The notes: generated by a model not told the origin, from the sequence alone. 64,000 nucleotides of DNA from Pseudomonadota bacterium (GCA_018241225.1 JAFEEG010000027.1:23690-87689), one strand, 5' to 3'. Counted from the first letter of the stretch, positions 7,356-16,131 are shown. Numbers and translations: made by a program.

Positions 7356-8708
7356 TCATAGCTCGTACGTGTCCTGGTAGCCGGGCACGGTCACGGGTGT
7401 CCCGTGGCGTTCCTCGATGGCCAGGCGCAGCGCGTCGGATGCCACCGGCTCGCCGTGCGTCACGAAGATGCGCCGTGCACCTGCCAGAGGCGCCAACCAG
7501 GCCAGGAGCTGCTCGCGGTCGGCGTGCGCCGACAAGCTCTGCAACTGCACGACTTCGGCGCGCACAGGCACATAGCTGCCGTGGATCTTGACGGCCTTTG
7601 CGCCCGCCACCAGCGCCGCGCCGCGCGTTCCCGCCGCCTGGAAGCCCGTGAAGAGGATGGCGTTGCGCTCGTCCGGCGCATAGGCCTTGAGGTGGTGAAG
7701 CACCCGCCCGCCCGTGGCCATCCCGCTGGCCGAGACGATGATGGAGGGAAAGCGCAGTTCGTTCAGGCGCTTGGATTCCTCCACCGTGTTGACGATGGTG
7801 GCCGTCTTGCCCAGGGCCGCGCAGTCCTTGGCGGCAAGGCGGTGCTCGTCGAGGTGGCGGCAATACAGGCCGGTGGTGTCCGCGGCCATGGGACTGTTGA
7901 GGTAGACGCGCACATCGGGAATGCGGCCGCCTTCCTTGAGCAGGCGCAGGCAGTGCAGCAGGGTCTGCGCGCGCCCCACCGCGAACGAGGGAATGACCAC
8001 GCTGCCCCCGCGCGCGGCCGTGCGCCTGACGACCTGGCCGATCTCATCGAGGACGTCGCCCTGGGGATGGAACCGGTCACCGTAGGTCGATTCGACCACT
8101 ACATAGCTGGCCGGCTCGCAGGCTTGGGGCGCGCGCATCACCAGGTCGTCGCTTCGGCCCAGGTCGCCCGAGAACAGGATGCTGCCGTCCGCCCATTCGA
8201 TGCGAGCACTGGCCGCCCCGATGATGTGGCCGGCGCGGGTGAGCTGAATGCGCCAGCCCGGCCATGGGGAGAAGGGCTCATCGAAGGCGCGGGCCTCCAA
8301 GTGCGTCAAGGCGGTCCTGGCGTCCATCTCGGTGTACAGAGGCAGGGCCGGTCTGTGCTTGCTGAACCCATGCCGATTGGCAAAGTCCGCTTCTTCCTCG
8401 AGCAAGTGCCCCGAATCCGGCAGCAGAAGCGAGCACAGCTGACGCGTGCCTTCGGTGCAGAAGACCGGCCCCTTGAAGCCCAGCGACACCAGGCGGGGCA
8501 CGAAGCCGCTGTGGTCGAGGTGGGCATGGGTCAGCAGCACGGCGTCGATGTCCGCGGCATCGACCGGCAGCGGCTGCCAGTCGCGAAGGCGCAGTTCCTT
8601 CACGCCCTGGAAGAGTCCGCAGTCGACCAGCAGCCGCCGTCCGGCTTGGGACAGCAGGTAGCGCGATCCGGTGACGGTGCCTGATGCGCCGAGAAACTGT
8701 ATTTGCAT
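7356..8708 (-). CDS. MBL-fold hydrolase with beta-CASP and RNA-specificity domains
   Basis: 450 residues, the usual length for YsaH/CPSF73-like bacterial proteins. The metal-binding motif HAHLDH is at 61-66, followed by further ligands GHIIGAAS and SGDLGR. A beta-CASP domain occupies the middle. The C-terminal block VSASGMATGGRVLHHL and SLSAHADREQLL carries the extra His ligands of RNA-processing family members. Expected activity is zinc-dependent endo- or exonucleolytic RNA cleavage. It starts 10 bp after the universal stress gene upstream, in the operon BON-Usp-MBL-microprotein. Confidence 0.88.
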   Translation of the reverse strand: MQIQFLGASGTVTGSRYLLSQAGRRLLVDCGLFQGVKELRLRDWQPLPVDAADIDAVLLTHAHLDHSGFVPRLVSLGFKGPVFCTEGTRQLCSLLLPDSGHLLEEEADFANRHGFSKHRPALPLYTEMDARTALTHLEARAFDEPFSPWPGWRIQLTRAGHIIGAASARIEWADGSILFSGDLGRSDDLVMRAPQACEPASYVVVESTYGDRFHPQGDVLDEIGQVVRRTAARGGSVVIPSFAVGRAQTLLHCLRLLKEGGRIPDVRVYLNSPMAADTTGLYCRHLDEHRLAAKDCAALGKTATIVNTVEESKRLNELRFPSIIVSASGMATGGRVLHHLKAYAPDERNAILFTGFQAAGTRGAALVAGAKAVKIHGSYVPVRAEVVQLQSLSAHADREQLLAWLAPLAGARRIFVTHGEPVASDALRLAIEERHGTPVTVPGYQDTYEL

Positions 8709-8718
8709 GATCGCGCGC

Positions 8719-9240
8719 CTATTCCATGGAAAGCGCGGCCGAAGGAAGGCTCACATGTGCGTGCTCTTGGGCGGATGCGTCCGTGCCGGGCTGCGGCCTC
8801 GCCCGAACCAGCAGGACCGGCACGGGCGCCGTGCGAAGAATGCTCTCGGCACCGCTTCCCAGCGCCAGTCGCCGCATGCCGCGCCGTCCGTGCGTGCCCA
8901 GGACGATGAGGTCGGCGGGCCATTGGCGCGCCTGCGTCGCCACGACGTCGGCGACCTTGTCGTTGAAGCTGTCGTGCAGCACCGCGTCCGCCTCGACGCC
9001 AGCGGCACTGGCAGCGGCCTTGACGCCCGCCAGCATCGCGGTGGCGTTCTCATGAAGCGCGGCGGGCAGGTCGCCCAGGTAGCCGGCGTAGGCATCCATG
9101 GCGAGCGCCACGGACAGCTCGTCGATCGCATGCACCAATCGCAACCGGCCGCCGGTCTGGCGAGCCCGCCGGATGGCTTCGTCCACGCCGAGGAACGATG
9201 TTTCGCTTCCGTCGACCGGAACAAGAATTCGCTGGTACAT
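8719..9240 (-). CDS. Universal stress protein UspA family
   Basis: 173 residues, one Usp domain. The N-terminal ILVPVDGSE strand and the ATP-binding loop [18 protein letters not shown] (G-x2-G-x9-G-S type) are intact, suggesting a nucleotide-binding UspFG-like member. ATG at 9240 has AAGGGG upstream; a TTG two codons earlier is less likely. The C-terminal 20 residues are an unstructured tail. It is followed closely by the MBL gene and preceded by the BON gene, all on the minus strand. Confidence 0.9.
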   Translation of the reverse strand: MYQRILVPVDGSETSFLGVDEAIRRARQTGGRLRLVHAIDELSVALAMDAYAGYLGDLPAALHENATAMLAGVKAAASAAGVEADAVLHDSFNDKVADVVATQARQWPADLIVLGTHGRRGMRRLALGSGAESILRTAPVPVLLVRARPQPGTDASAQEHAHVSLPSAALSME

Positions 9241-9285
9241 GGTCAACCCCTTGGGACGCGTTGGATTCCTCGCGGATTCGAAAGC

Positions 9286-9939
9286 CTAGGCCACAACGAG
9301 CAGATCGTTGTTGACGGTGGCGATGCCGGGTGCAGACCAGGCTACGCCCTGCGCGGCCCGCCACTCCGCCCACGAATGGACCTGGCCGCGCAGCGTGACG
9401 GATGCGCCGTCCACGATGACTTGGATGTTGCGTGCCTCGCGATGAGCCTGACGGGCCAGCGCGTGATCGATCTTCGCGGCGATGTTGTCCGCGCTGATCT
9501 TGGGATTGACCACGATTTGGTTGGTGACTGCCGTCACGCCCATCAAGCTGCGGACCGCGGCTTCGGCGGCGCGCCGCTGGAACTGCCATTCGACTTCGCC
9601 TGAGAGGGTGACGTCGCCGTTTTCCACCATGACGCCGATCTTCTGGTCGGCCAGCAGGGCGTTCCATGCGAGGACGCGCGTGGCCGCAAGCGCGATGTCG
9701 CCATCTGGGCGCACGTCTCCTTGCGGCAGCCTGACTTGCAGTTCCACTGCAATGGCGCGTACGCCCGCCACGCGCCGGGTTGCGCGCTCGATGGCGTATT
9801 TCTCGGAGTGGCTCGCCGGATAGCCGGTGAGTGTCACGATGCCGTCCTTGACCAGCACGCCCACATGGGTGAGGGTCACCTCGGGATCCCAGGCCAGTTC
9901 GGCCTCGACGTCGTTCTGCAGTTGGGCATCAGTTTTCAT
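9286..9939 (-). CDS. Triple BON-domain protein
   Basis: 217 residues with three BON repeats at roughly 5-70, 78-145 and 150-215, each with the pattern V-x-V-x-G-x-V-T/V-L-x-G (VKDGIVTLTGY, VENGDVTLSGE, VDGASVTLRGQ). BON modules bind phospholipid or occur in OsmY-like stress proteins. No signal peptide is evident, so it may be cytoplasmic, as in similar stress-island proteins. ATG at 9939 is supported by GAGGAA. An FNR-like site is centred 69 bp upstream, making this the probable head of the operon. Confidence 0.88.
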   Translation of the reverse strand: MKTDAQLQNDVEAELAWDPEVTLTHVGVLVKDGIVTLTGYPASHSEKYAIERATRRVAGVRAIAVELQVRLPQGDVRPDGDIALAATRVLAWNALLADQKIGVMVENGDVTLSGEVEWQFQRRAAEAAVRSLMGVTAVTNQIVVNPKISADNIAAKIDHALARQAHREARNIQVIVDGASVTLRGQVHSWAEWRAAQGVAWSAPGIATVNNDLLVVA

Positions 9940-10001
9940 AGTGTGTTCCTCGCGTTCGTTGACGGGTGACTTCACTGTAGGAAGGGCGCGCGCACGATAC
10001 G

Positions 10002-10015
10002 TTGCGCTGGATCAA
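10002..10015 (-). promoter_or_regulatory. FNR/ANR-like box upstream of the BON gene
   Basis: TTGCG-CTGG-ATCAA; on the minus strand TTGATCCAGCGCAA. One half is perfect. Centred 69 bp before the start at 9939. Nearly the same sequence precedes the DksA-like gene. Confidence 0.55.
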
Positions 10016-10275
10016 AGGAGCCGCCGGTGGCGGCACCGGAAGGCCCGGGTAGTAGCTGCCTCGGCGCCGATGGCCAGCAGGCGTCCGCCGCTCCTCGGCG
10101 CGACGGGCATCTGAACCGTGGGCTCCACCGTACCGGTGGCGTAGACGGCGTCGATGGCAGGACCGCGCGCCGGCATCGCGGTTGACACGCGAATCGGCCA
10201 GTACCACCATGCGGTTGCTGCCAAGGCTGGCAGGCACACGGCCAGCAAGAGCGTGATGACGACCTTGCGACTCAA
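10012..10275 (-). pseudogene. Truncated membrane fusion (HlyD/RND adaptor) protein, N-terminal part
   Basis: 87 codons from TTG 10275, with AGGAAG about 8 bp upstream. It has an N-terminal membrane anchor (VVITLLLAVCLPALAATAWW) and the start of an adaptor domain (DAVYATGTVEPTVQMPVAP RSGGRL). Periplasmic adaptors of tripartite pumps are normally about 350-400 residues; here the barrel-sandwich, helical hairpin and beta-barrel are missing, and the last residues look out of frame. A dead stump of an efflux operon. Confidence 0.6.
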
Positions 10276-10361
10276 GTGTTCTTCCTGAGGGGCGGCGGCC
10301 CGGCTGCCATGCCTTGGCGATGCCGAACGCCTGCAGTCTCCACTGTGCGCGAGGTTCGGCC

Positions 10362-10375
10362 TTGATCTGCATCAA
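10362..10375 (+). promoter_or_regulatory. Perfect FNR/ANR box upstream of the usp gene
   Basis: TTGAT-CTGC-ATCAA, an exact match to the FNR/ANR consensus TTGAT-N4-ATCAA. Centred 66 bp upstream of the ATG at 10435, compatible with a class II activator site near -41.5 and a short leader. Confidence 0.75.
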
Positions 10376-10434
10376 GGCCGCCGCTGCACCGTCGCCTAAG
10401 CTGGCAACCAGTCAAGCCCACTGTACTTTCGCGC

Positions 10435-10878
10435 ATGTTCAAGAAGATCCTGGTCGCAACCGATGGCAGCACTCTGTCGAGGAAGGCAGTGAAATGCGCC
10501 ATTGGCCTGGCACGCACGCACCAGGCGCAACTGCTGGTCGTGAACGTAGTGCCGCGCTACCCCCTGAGCTACTTCGAAGGCGCGGCGAGCTTCTCCGCCG
10601 ACGAGATTGGCGCCATCGAACGCCGGTTGTCTCACGAGGCCCAGAGCCTGCTCGACGGCATTGCCGAGCGTGCCAACGCGGAAGGCGTGAAGACCAGTAC
10701 CGTCGCAATCAGCAGCGACCTGGTGGCCCAGGCGCTTCTCCTGGCGGCCAAGAAGCATAAGTGCGACCTCATGGTGATGGCTTCGCACGGCCGCAAGGGA
10801 ATCAAGCGCCTGCTGCTGGGAAGCGAAACGCAGCACGTACTGACCCATTCGACATTGCCGGTGCTCGTGCTGCGTTGA
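10435..10878 (+). CDS. Universal stress protein UspA family
   Basis: 147 residues, a single Usp domain of typical length. It starts MFKKILVATDGSTLS and has the ATP-binding loop ASHGRKGIKRLLLGSETQ followed by PVLVLR at the C-terminus. It sits 66 bp downstream of a perfect FNR box, so induction in low oxygen is predicted. It is followed after 43 bp by a second usp gene on the same strand. Confidence 0.92.
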   Translation: MFKKILVATDGSTLSRKAVKCAIGLARTHQAQLLVVNVVPRYPLSYFEGAASFSADEIGAIERRLSHEAQSLLDGIAERANAEGVKTSTVAISSDLVAQALLLAAKKHKCDLMVMASHGRKGIKRLLLGSETQHVLTHSTLPVLVLR

Positions 10879-10921
10879 GCGCGACCGGGCCCGGGTCAAC
10901 GGAAATGAAAGGAACCAAGAA

Positions 10922-11347
10922 GTGAAGATTCTTCTGGCCGTGGACGGAAGCGAATACACCCGGCGCATGCTGTCCTATCTCGCCACACACAAGGAGGCCC
11001 TCGGAGGAGGGCGCAGCACCTACACGGTCTTCCATGCGATGCTGCCGGTTCCGCCGCACGCCGCGTCCTTCGTCAATTCGGCGACGCTGCACGGCTACTA
11101 CGAAGACGAAGCCCGCAAGGTCCTTGAGCCCGTGCGTGCCCAGTTGGCCGAAAGTGGCATCGAGGCCTCGTTCGCCCATCGGGCGGGGCCGGCGGACAAG
11201 GAGATCTCCGAGCTGGCGAGCAAGGGCGGGTTCGACCTGGTGATCATGGGGTCGCACGGCCACGGCGCGCTGGGCAACCTCGTGCTGGGCTCGGTCGCGA
11301 CGAAAGTGCTGGCGAATTGCAACGTTCCCGTACTGCTCGTACGCTGA
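10922..11347 (+). CDS. Universal stress protein UspA family
   Basis: 141 residues from a GTG start with AAGGAA upstream. The sequence begins VKILLAVDGSEYTRRML and contains the nucleotide loop GSHGHGALGNLVLGSVATK ending in PVLLVR. Likely cotranscribed with the usp gene at 10435-10878 from the FNR-boxed promoter. The two differ clearly in sequence, so they are not a recent duplication. Confidence 0.92.
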   Translation: MKILLAVDGSEYTRRMLSYLATHKEALGGGRSTYTVFHAMLPVPPHAASFVNSATLHGYYEDEARKVLEPVRAQLAESGIEASFAHRAGPADKEISELASKGGFDLVIMGSHGHGALGNLVLGSVATKVLANCNVPVLLVR

Positions 11348-11535
11348 AAGGTCATGGCGGCGCAGCACGCCGGCCTTGCGCGGCGTCGCCGGGCGGGGCG
11401 CCGAGGCGGGCTGCGCTTGCCATTGGTGCCCACAGGGCGGGTCGATGAATGGAACACTGACCGGAAACCGACGCTGGCGCACAGATAGGCAAACCGGCTC
11501 TCCATCGGCGCCTGGCCACGGAAAGGGAGCAGAAC

Positions 11536-11805
11536 ACGCAGCACTACCGGCACGTGGAGGACTTCCTGCGTCCGGAGCACCTGCCGTTTGCAGGACGCCT
11601 GCTGCATCGCCTGCTGGCCGCCGTGGGCATGCGCGAGCGGGGGCGCCGCAACGCGCGGCGCGCCCAGGTGCTGCGCAGCACTGTGCAACTGGAACGCCTG
11701 CCTGCGGCCTTCGACGGCTGCACGTTGCTTCACTTGAGCGATCTGCACCTGGATGTGGGCAGGCCCTACCTGGACGCGCTGGTGGCAACGGTGCGACCGG
11801 CAAGC
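11536..11805 (+). pseudogene. N-terminal remnant of a metallophosphoesterase
   Basis: One frame encodes YRHVEDFLRPEH, then RRAQVLRSTVQLERLP and LLHLSDLHLDVG, the first metal-binding motif (D-x-H) of calcineurin-like phosphodiesterases of the YaeI/YkuE type. After about residue 90 the similarity stops at RPYLDALVATVRP and the following sequence belongs to another broken gene on the opposite strand. The second and third metal-binding blocks (GNHD, GHxH) are missing, so it cannot be active. Confidence 0.55.
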
Positions 11806-11832
11806 CGGGCAGGGGGCGGTCGGGTTGCCGGC

Positions 11833-12118
11833 CCACGACCGTCATCAGCAACTGCATCCGCTCGGGCCAGTCTCAGAGCGACGCGGTTGTGCCATGAGAC
11901 TGCAGCCAGCGCTGCAGGACCCAGGCGCCGGCGCTGTCGATGGCAGCGAGCGAGGCGCCGTCCAGGAACACGGGGCCCGGTCCGCAGGCGTGGGCGTCGA
12001 GCGTCTGCGGGATGTCGCCCAATCCACGAACCGTCCAGCTGCCGGCCAGCGACCAGCCGCCTCCCGCGATAGGCGACAGGGCGGCATTCGCAGGGGTGGC
12101 GGGCGTTTGCTGGTCGTG
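11833..12118 (-). pseudogene. Remnant of an MlaE-like permease: N-terminal STAS domain
   Basis: The reverse strand encodes GGGWSLAGSWTVRGLGD, PVFLDGASLAAIDSAGAW and VLQRWLQSHGTTASL, then a TGA, then in the same frame DWPERMQLLMTVV. This is the STAS-like domain that precedes the permease in MlaE-type lipid transporters: a beta strand, then the D-x-(S/T)-G-A loop. It has an in-frame stop, no start and no membrane part. It abuts the metallophosphoesterase stump, so two unrelated genes were fused by deletion here. Confidence 0.55.
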
Positions 12119-12204
12119 TGGAACGGGTGGACCGCCTGAAGAGCCTGGTGCCTCTGGTCATCGACCATCGATTGAGGATGTTGGAAACCGGGCCGGACAG
12201 CGAG

Positions 12205-12218
12205 TTGATGCAGATCAA
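12205..12218 (+). promoter_or_regulatory. Perfect FNR/ANR box upstream of the APH/AAA gene
   Basis: TTGAT-GCAG-ATCAA, exact consensus. Centred 65 bp before ATG 12277, the same distance as the box before the usp gene. Confidence 0.75.
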
Positions 12219-12276
12219 TCCCGGGCTGTGACGCATGCGGGCACCATGTGGGCACATTGGCGGCCAAGGCAGGACG

Positions 12277-13734
12277 ATGAAAGAGAAGAAGCAGGACGTT
12301 CCCGATTCGCTTGTGCGCGCTCTTGCTCGGCGCCTCGACGCGAGGGTTGTGGAGACCCACATTTCGTGGATCCTGCTGACGCCAGGCTTCGCCTACAAGG
12401 TGAAAAAGCCTGTGAGGCTGCCGTTCCTGGACTATTCCACGCTGGCACGGCGCAAGCGGTTGTGCGCCGAGGAAGTGCGGGTGAATCGGGCGATGGCGCC
12501 ATCGCTGTACCTGGGCGTCGTGCGCATTGCCGGGAGCGCGTTGGGCCCGCAGATCGACGGCAACGGGCGTGTGCTCGAATACGCCGTGCGGATGCGACGG
12601 TTTGCCGACGGCGCCCTGTTCAGCGAGCGGCTGGCGGCTGGCAAGCTGCAGCCGGCGGATGTGGACGGCCTTGCCGCACTGCTGGCCGAGGCCCATGAAA
12701 AGGCGCCGGTGCGCCGCAAGGCCGGTTCACGAGCCGCAAACCCGCATGGTCGAGCGCTCGCCGCGCTGGACGGAGCCGGACCGCTGTTCTCGCCGGCGCA
12801 GCAGAAGTATCTGAAACGCTGGTTCGACGAGGGCGTCGCGGCGCTGGGCGGGGTATGGCGCAGGCGCCTGCGCCGTGGCCGGGTTCGCGAATGCCACGGC
12901 GATCTGCATCTGGCCAACGCGGTGGACCTGGACGGCCGCGCAGTTGCTTTCGATGCCATCGATTTCGACCCGGCGCTGCGCTGGATAGACGTCGCCGAGG
13001 ATGCAGCCTTTCCGGCAATGGACTTTGCGGCGCAAGGCCGGGCGGACTACTGCTGGCGATTCCTGAATGCGTGGATGGATGCCATGGGCGAGCACGAGTC
13101 GGCGGGCGTGCTGCGCTACGCGCTCGCTTACCGGGCGCTGGTGCGAGCGCAGGCCGAATACATGCGCGGCGGCCGCACCGCCCAGGCCAGGTCATACGCC
13201 CGGGCAGCGCTCGCGTGGTCCCGCCCCGCGCCGCCGCGCCTGGTGATCACGCACGGCCTGCCAGGCACCGGCAAGACCTTCAAGTCGCAGTTGCTGCTGG
13301 AGCGGGAAGGCGCCATACGCGTTCGCTCCGACGTCGAGCGCAAGCGGCTGTTCGGCCTGGGCGCGCTCGAGAGTTCGCAGGCCCGGGGCCTGGACATCTA
13401 CGCGGGCGAAGTCACGGCGCGCACCTACGAGCGGCTACTGGAACTGGCGCGCGGCATCCTGTTGGCGGGCTTCACCGCGGTGATCGACGCGGCCTTCCTG
13501 ATGCGGCACGAGCGCGATGCCGCCCGGGAGCTTGCGCGCGAGTGCGGCGTGCCCTTCGAGATCCTGCTTTGCGAGGCGCCGGAGCCGGTGCTCCGCCGCA
13601 GACTGGCCGGCCGCGTGAACGATGCCTCGGAAGCCAACGCCGCGGTGCTGGCGCGATTGGCAGGCGCGATGCAAGCCTTGGCGCCCGACGAATGGGACGC
13701 GGTTCGCGCGCACAGGCCGCGCCGACGCGCCTGA
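12277..13734 (+). CDS. Fused aminoglycoside-phosphotransferase-like kinase and AAA ATPase
   Basis: 485 residues. The N-terminal half (1-320) has an APH-type kinase fold with the catalytic loop CHGDLHLANAV and the metal-binding DFD at about 236. The C-terminal half (about 325-480) is a P-loop kinase with Walker A HGLPGTGKT and a lid region rich in Arg. This two-domain arrangement recurs in stress clusters of Proteobacteria; its small-molecule substrate is not known. ATG 12277 has GGCAGGA upstream and a perfect FNR box 65 bp away. The usual name 'aminoglycoside phosphotransferase' should not be read as a resistance claim. Confidence 0.85.
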   Translation: MKEKKQDVPDSLVRALARRLDARVVETHISWILLTPGFAYKVKKPVRLPFLDYSTLARRKRLCAEEVRVNRAMAPSLYLGVVRIAGSALGPQIDGNGRVLEYAVRMRRFADGALFSERLAAGKLQPADVDGLAALLAEAHEKAPVRRKAGSRAANPHGRALAALDGAGPLFSPAQQKYLKRWFDEGVAALGGVWRRRLRRGRVRECHGDLHLANAVDLDGRAVAFDAIDFDPALRWIDVAEDAAFPAMDFAAQGRADYCWRFLNAWMDAMGEHESAGVLRYALAYRALVRAQAEYMRGGRTAQARSYARAALAWSRPAPPRLVITHGLPGTGKTFKSQLLLEREGAIRVRSDVERKRLFGLGALESSQARGLDIYAGEVTARTYERLLELARGILLAGFTAVIDAAFLMRHERDAARELARECGVPFEILLCEAPEPVLRRRLAGRVNDASEANAAVLARLAGAMQALAPDEWDAVRAHRPRRRA

Positions 13735-13815
13735 GCGAGTCTGTGCCGTCGGCGCTCCCGTCTTGAGTGGGTCACGGCCCAGGCTTTTCCGCGGCGTCGT
13801 GATTCCTTCAGCCCC

Positions 13816-14043
13816 TCAATCGCTCAGGACGCGCTCCCTCACGACTTGCGCACCGGACGGCAACTGCCAGCTCGAATGCGGGTGCAGCGTGGCCGTGTCG
13901 TAGGGGCAGGGTGTCGCATCCGGCCGCTTGCCCTTGGAGCTCTTGACCACGGAAGGGCTCGCTTCGTAGATCCGGTCATGGCGCGACAGCCTGTAGTCGA
14001 CGACCAGCCACTCCGTGTCGGTAACGAAAGTTGTCTTCGGCAT
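13816..14043 (-). CDS. Small hypothetical protein of the stress island
   Basis: 75 residues, soluble, beginning MPKTTFVTDTEWLVVDYR. A strong ribosome site (AAGGAG) precedes ATG 14043, and an FNR-like box with one mismatch lies 76 bp upstream, so it is likely expressed with the other stress genes. No recognisable motif. It faces the APH/AAA gene tail to tail with 81 bp between. Confidence 0.6.
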   Translation of the reverse strand: MPKTTFVTDTEWLVVDYRLSRHDRIYEASPSVVKSSKGKRPDATPCPYDTATLHPHSSWQLPSGAQVVRERVLSD

Positions 14044-14112
14044 GAGCCACTCCTTCAGACAAAGGGACGCGGGCCCCGCGTTTGAATATTAGGCAACTCG
14101 CCCCGGGGGTTC

Positions 14113-14126
14113 TTGATCTACCTCAA
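14113..14126. promoter_or_regulatory. FNR/ANR-like box between the small gene and sulP
   Basis: TTGAT-CTAC-CTCAA: one mismatch to the TTGAT-N4-ATCAA consensus. Centred 76 bp upstream of the minus-strand gene starting at 14043. Confidence 0.55.
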
Positions 14127-14191
14127 AGGCAAAACCGGTTGGCTCGTTCCGCTTGCGTGCGCCGCGCCGGATGCGGCGTATGCCAAGGCCA

Positions 14192-14205
14192 TTGATCTGG
14201 GTCGA
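14192..14205 (+). promoter_or_regulatory. Weak FNR/ANR-like half-site box upstream of the sulP stump
   Basis: TTGAT-CTGG-GTCGA: the left half is perfect and the right half matches 3 of 5. It is centred 66 bp upstream of the start at 14265, the spacing seen at the two perfect boxes; weak on sequence alone. Confidence 0.35.
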
Positions 14206-14264
14206 GCGGCTTGCGGCGGATGCGGCCAGACTCCATGCGAATCTCTTGCGGCTGGAGAATGAAA

Positions 14265-14531
14265 ATGCCAGATCTCGCCAAACCTGAGGGCCCCGGCACG
14301 GCCACGGTGGCGCAACAGCGTCGTGCCGGAAGGCTGAGGCAGACATCGGCGGATGTCGTTGCCGGGCTGACGGTGGCGGCCGTGGTCATTCCCAAGGCGC
14401 TGGCCTACGCAACCGTCGCGGGGTTGCCGATCCAGGTCGGCCTGTACACGGCCGTTGTGCCCATGGTCATCTACGCCATGCTCGGAGCGTCGCGGCCGCT
14501 CATTTCCGGCCTGTCGGCGGTCCCCTTCTAA
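14265..14531 (+). pseudogene. Truncated SulP-type anion transporter, N-terminal part
   Basis: 88 codons from ATG 14265 with GGAG upstream. The SulP N-terminus is clear: VVAGLTVAAVVIPKALAYA then AGLPIQVGLYTAVVPM and the first helices. SulP transporters are about 500-580 residues; here the frame ends after SGLSAVPF at TAA 14529-14531, and sequence beyond the break is unrelated. The break lies close to a 9-bp inverted repeat, probably where foreign DNA joined the stress island. Confidence 0.8.
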
Positions 14532-14585
14532 CGCCAACTCGCCGACCACCCAGTGGATGGGATGCCAGCCAAGCCTGGAAGAGCG

Positions 14586-14621
14586 TGTCCCACCCCGAGC
14601 TATGAGCCGAAAGGTGGGACA
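14586..14621. repeat. 9-bp inverted repeat at the end of the stress island
   Basis: TGTCCCACC at 14586-14594 and GGTGGGACA at 14613-14621, perfect arms with an 18-nt spacer. It lies between the sulP stump and the 3' end of the hydrolase gene. It may act as a transcription terminator for the convergent genes or be the end of a lost insertion element. Confidence 0.45.
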
Positions 14622-14633
14622 TCGCGTCGCAGC

Positions 14634-15389
14634 TTACTTGGTTGCGGCACTCACGTTCTTCGCCGCCTTCTCGATGAGAGTGGCTACCGCCTGGGGTTTG
14701 GAAACGTAGACTGCGTGGCTTCCCCCCGTTTCCTCGACGGTTGCGCCCGCTCGCTTGGACATGGCGCGCTGAGCGACCGGCGGAATCATTTTGTCGTCAG
14801 TTGCCACGAGGCACCAGCTGGGCTTGGACTTCCAGGCAGGGTCGCTCACCGCGCCGCCGAGCGCTCCTACGCCCCAGGGCACCTGGGAGTCGGCCATGAA
14901 CGCAGCAGTTTCGCTCTTCACGTCCGCTGCAAACGAAGCGGCAAGCTTGGCCTTGTCGAGGAACAGGAACCCGTCCTGCGGTGGCAGGATGGGGGGGACG
15001 GGGGCGCCCGGGACCGGGTCCTTGATGAGAGAGTTGACGGATTCGCCATTGTCCGGTGCAAATGCCGCGATATTGACCAGGCCGGCTACCTTTTCGTTGT
15101 TGCCCGCCTCGGTGATTACGACGCCGCCATAGGAGTGACCCACGAGGACCACCGCTCCGGGGCGAGCGGCGATGGCGCGCTTCGTGACCTCAACGTCGTC
15201 GACCAGGGAAATCGTTGGGTTCTGCACCACGGTCACTTCGTAGCCGTCCTTCCTCAGAATCTTGTGGACGCCTTCCCATCCAGAGCCATCGGCGAATCCG
15301 CCATGGACAAGAACGATGCGGGGCTTGATTGCGCTGGCGGCTGTCAAGACCCGCATGGATAAAGGGTTTCCCGGATGGTAGGCATGCAA
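14634..15389 (-). CDS. Alpha/beta hydrolase
   Basis: 251 residues. The oxyanion region VLVHGGFADGSGW near residue 26, the nucleophile elbow GHSYGG near residue 83 and a late His in GGSHAVYVSKP form a plausible Ser-Asp-His triad. Similar periplasmic hydrolases begin with a signal peptide and a longer N-terminus; here the sequence goes nearly straight from MHAYHPGNPLSMRVLTAAS to the first strand, so the export signal may have been lost. A start at the inner Met (15356) is also possible. Substrate unknown. Confidence 0.78.
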   Translation of the reverse strand: MHAYHPGNPLSMRVLTAASAIKPRIVLVHGGFADGSGWEGVHKILRKDGYEVTVVQNPTISLVDDVEVTKRAIAARPGAVVLVGHSYGGVVITEAGNNEKVAGLVNIAAFAPDNGESVNSLIKDPVPGAPVPPILPPQDGFLFLDKAKLAASFAADVKSETAAFMADSQVPWGVGALGGAVSDPAWKSKPSWCLVATDDKMIPPVAQRAMSKRAGATVEETGGSHAVYVSKPQAVATLIEKAAKNVSAATK

Positions 15390-16131
15390 CCCCCATTAGT
15401 TGCACCAGGACCCGACAGCACAATGGCTACCCGATGAGCACCGTCAAGGAGGCGCAAGACATGCACGAGCGGGCGCGTGTGCTCCCCGCTTGTGTTCAGC
15501 TTCCAAACACCCAAGCCGACCTGGCTCGGACCGAAGCGCGACCGATCGAACCGGGCCTGCCTGACCTCTGCAGCATTGTGTTCGCAAAATTTGGGCAACT
15601 TCAAGTTGTTCATCTCTTCTTTCCTTCGCGGAGGGAACGCGTTTCGACGCTAGCAAAGCTGTAGGCTTCGCGCTGGCCGGCGGCGCTTTGGGCCACGCTC
15701 ATGGCGAACTCGCCCGACGAGTCCATCGCCCGCGCCTGCGTGAAGGCGTCTCACGAGCAATCCAGCTTCCTGTAGGTCGTGGATCGCCGCATTCGCCATC
15801 AACGGACTTGCGTAGGAGCCGCACCAAGGACCGCTCAGGCTGGAAGCGGAAAAGGCCACACTGTCGTGGAGTTAAGTGAGTTGGTGATCTTCTTGAATTT
15901 CATCCCGGACTTCCGGCCCAGATCGAATTCACGGACGCGGCTCCATGCGCTCTGCCTGTTCACTACGGCATTCGGATCCACGCCCTCGGTGCGCAACTAG
16001 GGTCAGTGGTTTCCTCTGCACCGCAGCACATGTTTTGAAAAAAGCTTCAACCTACTGGCGAGCCCAGCGCTGGTTGGATTCGCAGAACTCCCCTGTCAGA
16101 CCCTCTCAATGGCCTGCCCTATCATCGGGAC
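15390..16131. other. 742-bp region without a supported gene
   Basis: Short frames occur on both strands but none has a ribosome site with coherent coding character. One minus-strand stretch (about 15700-15840) reads like protein (ASSLSGPWCGSYASPLMAN, AAIHDLQEAGLLVRRLHAG) without a recognised family and may be a degraded gene. The bases just before 16132 contain TATCAT, a possible -10 element for the next gene. Confidence 0.35.

Noticed and set aside
10435-11347. The two adjacent usp genes as a recent tandem duplication
   Set aside because: Their sequences differ throughout, including the N-terminal and middle parts; only the family motifs agree.
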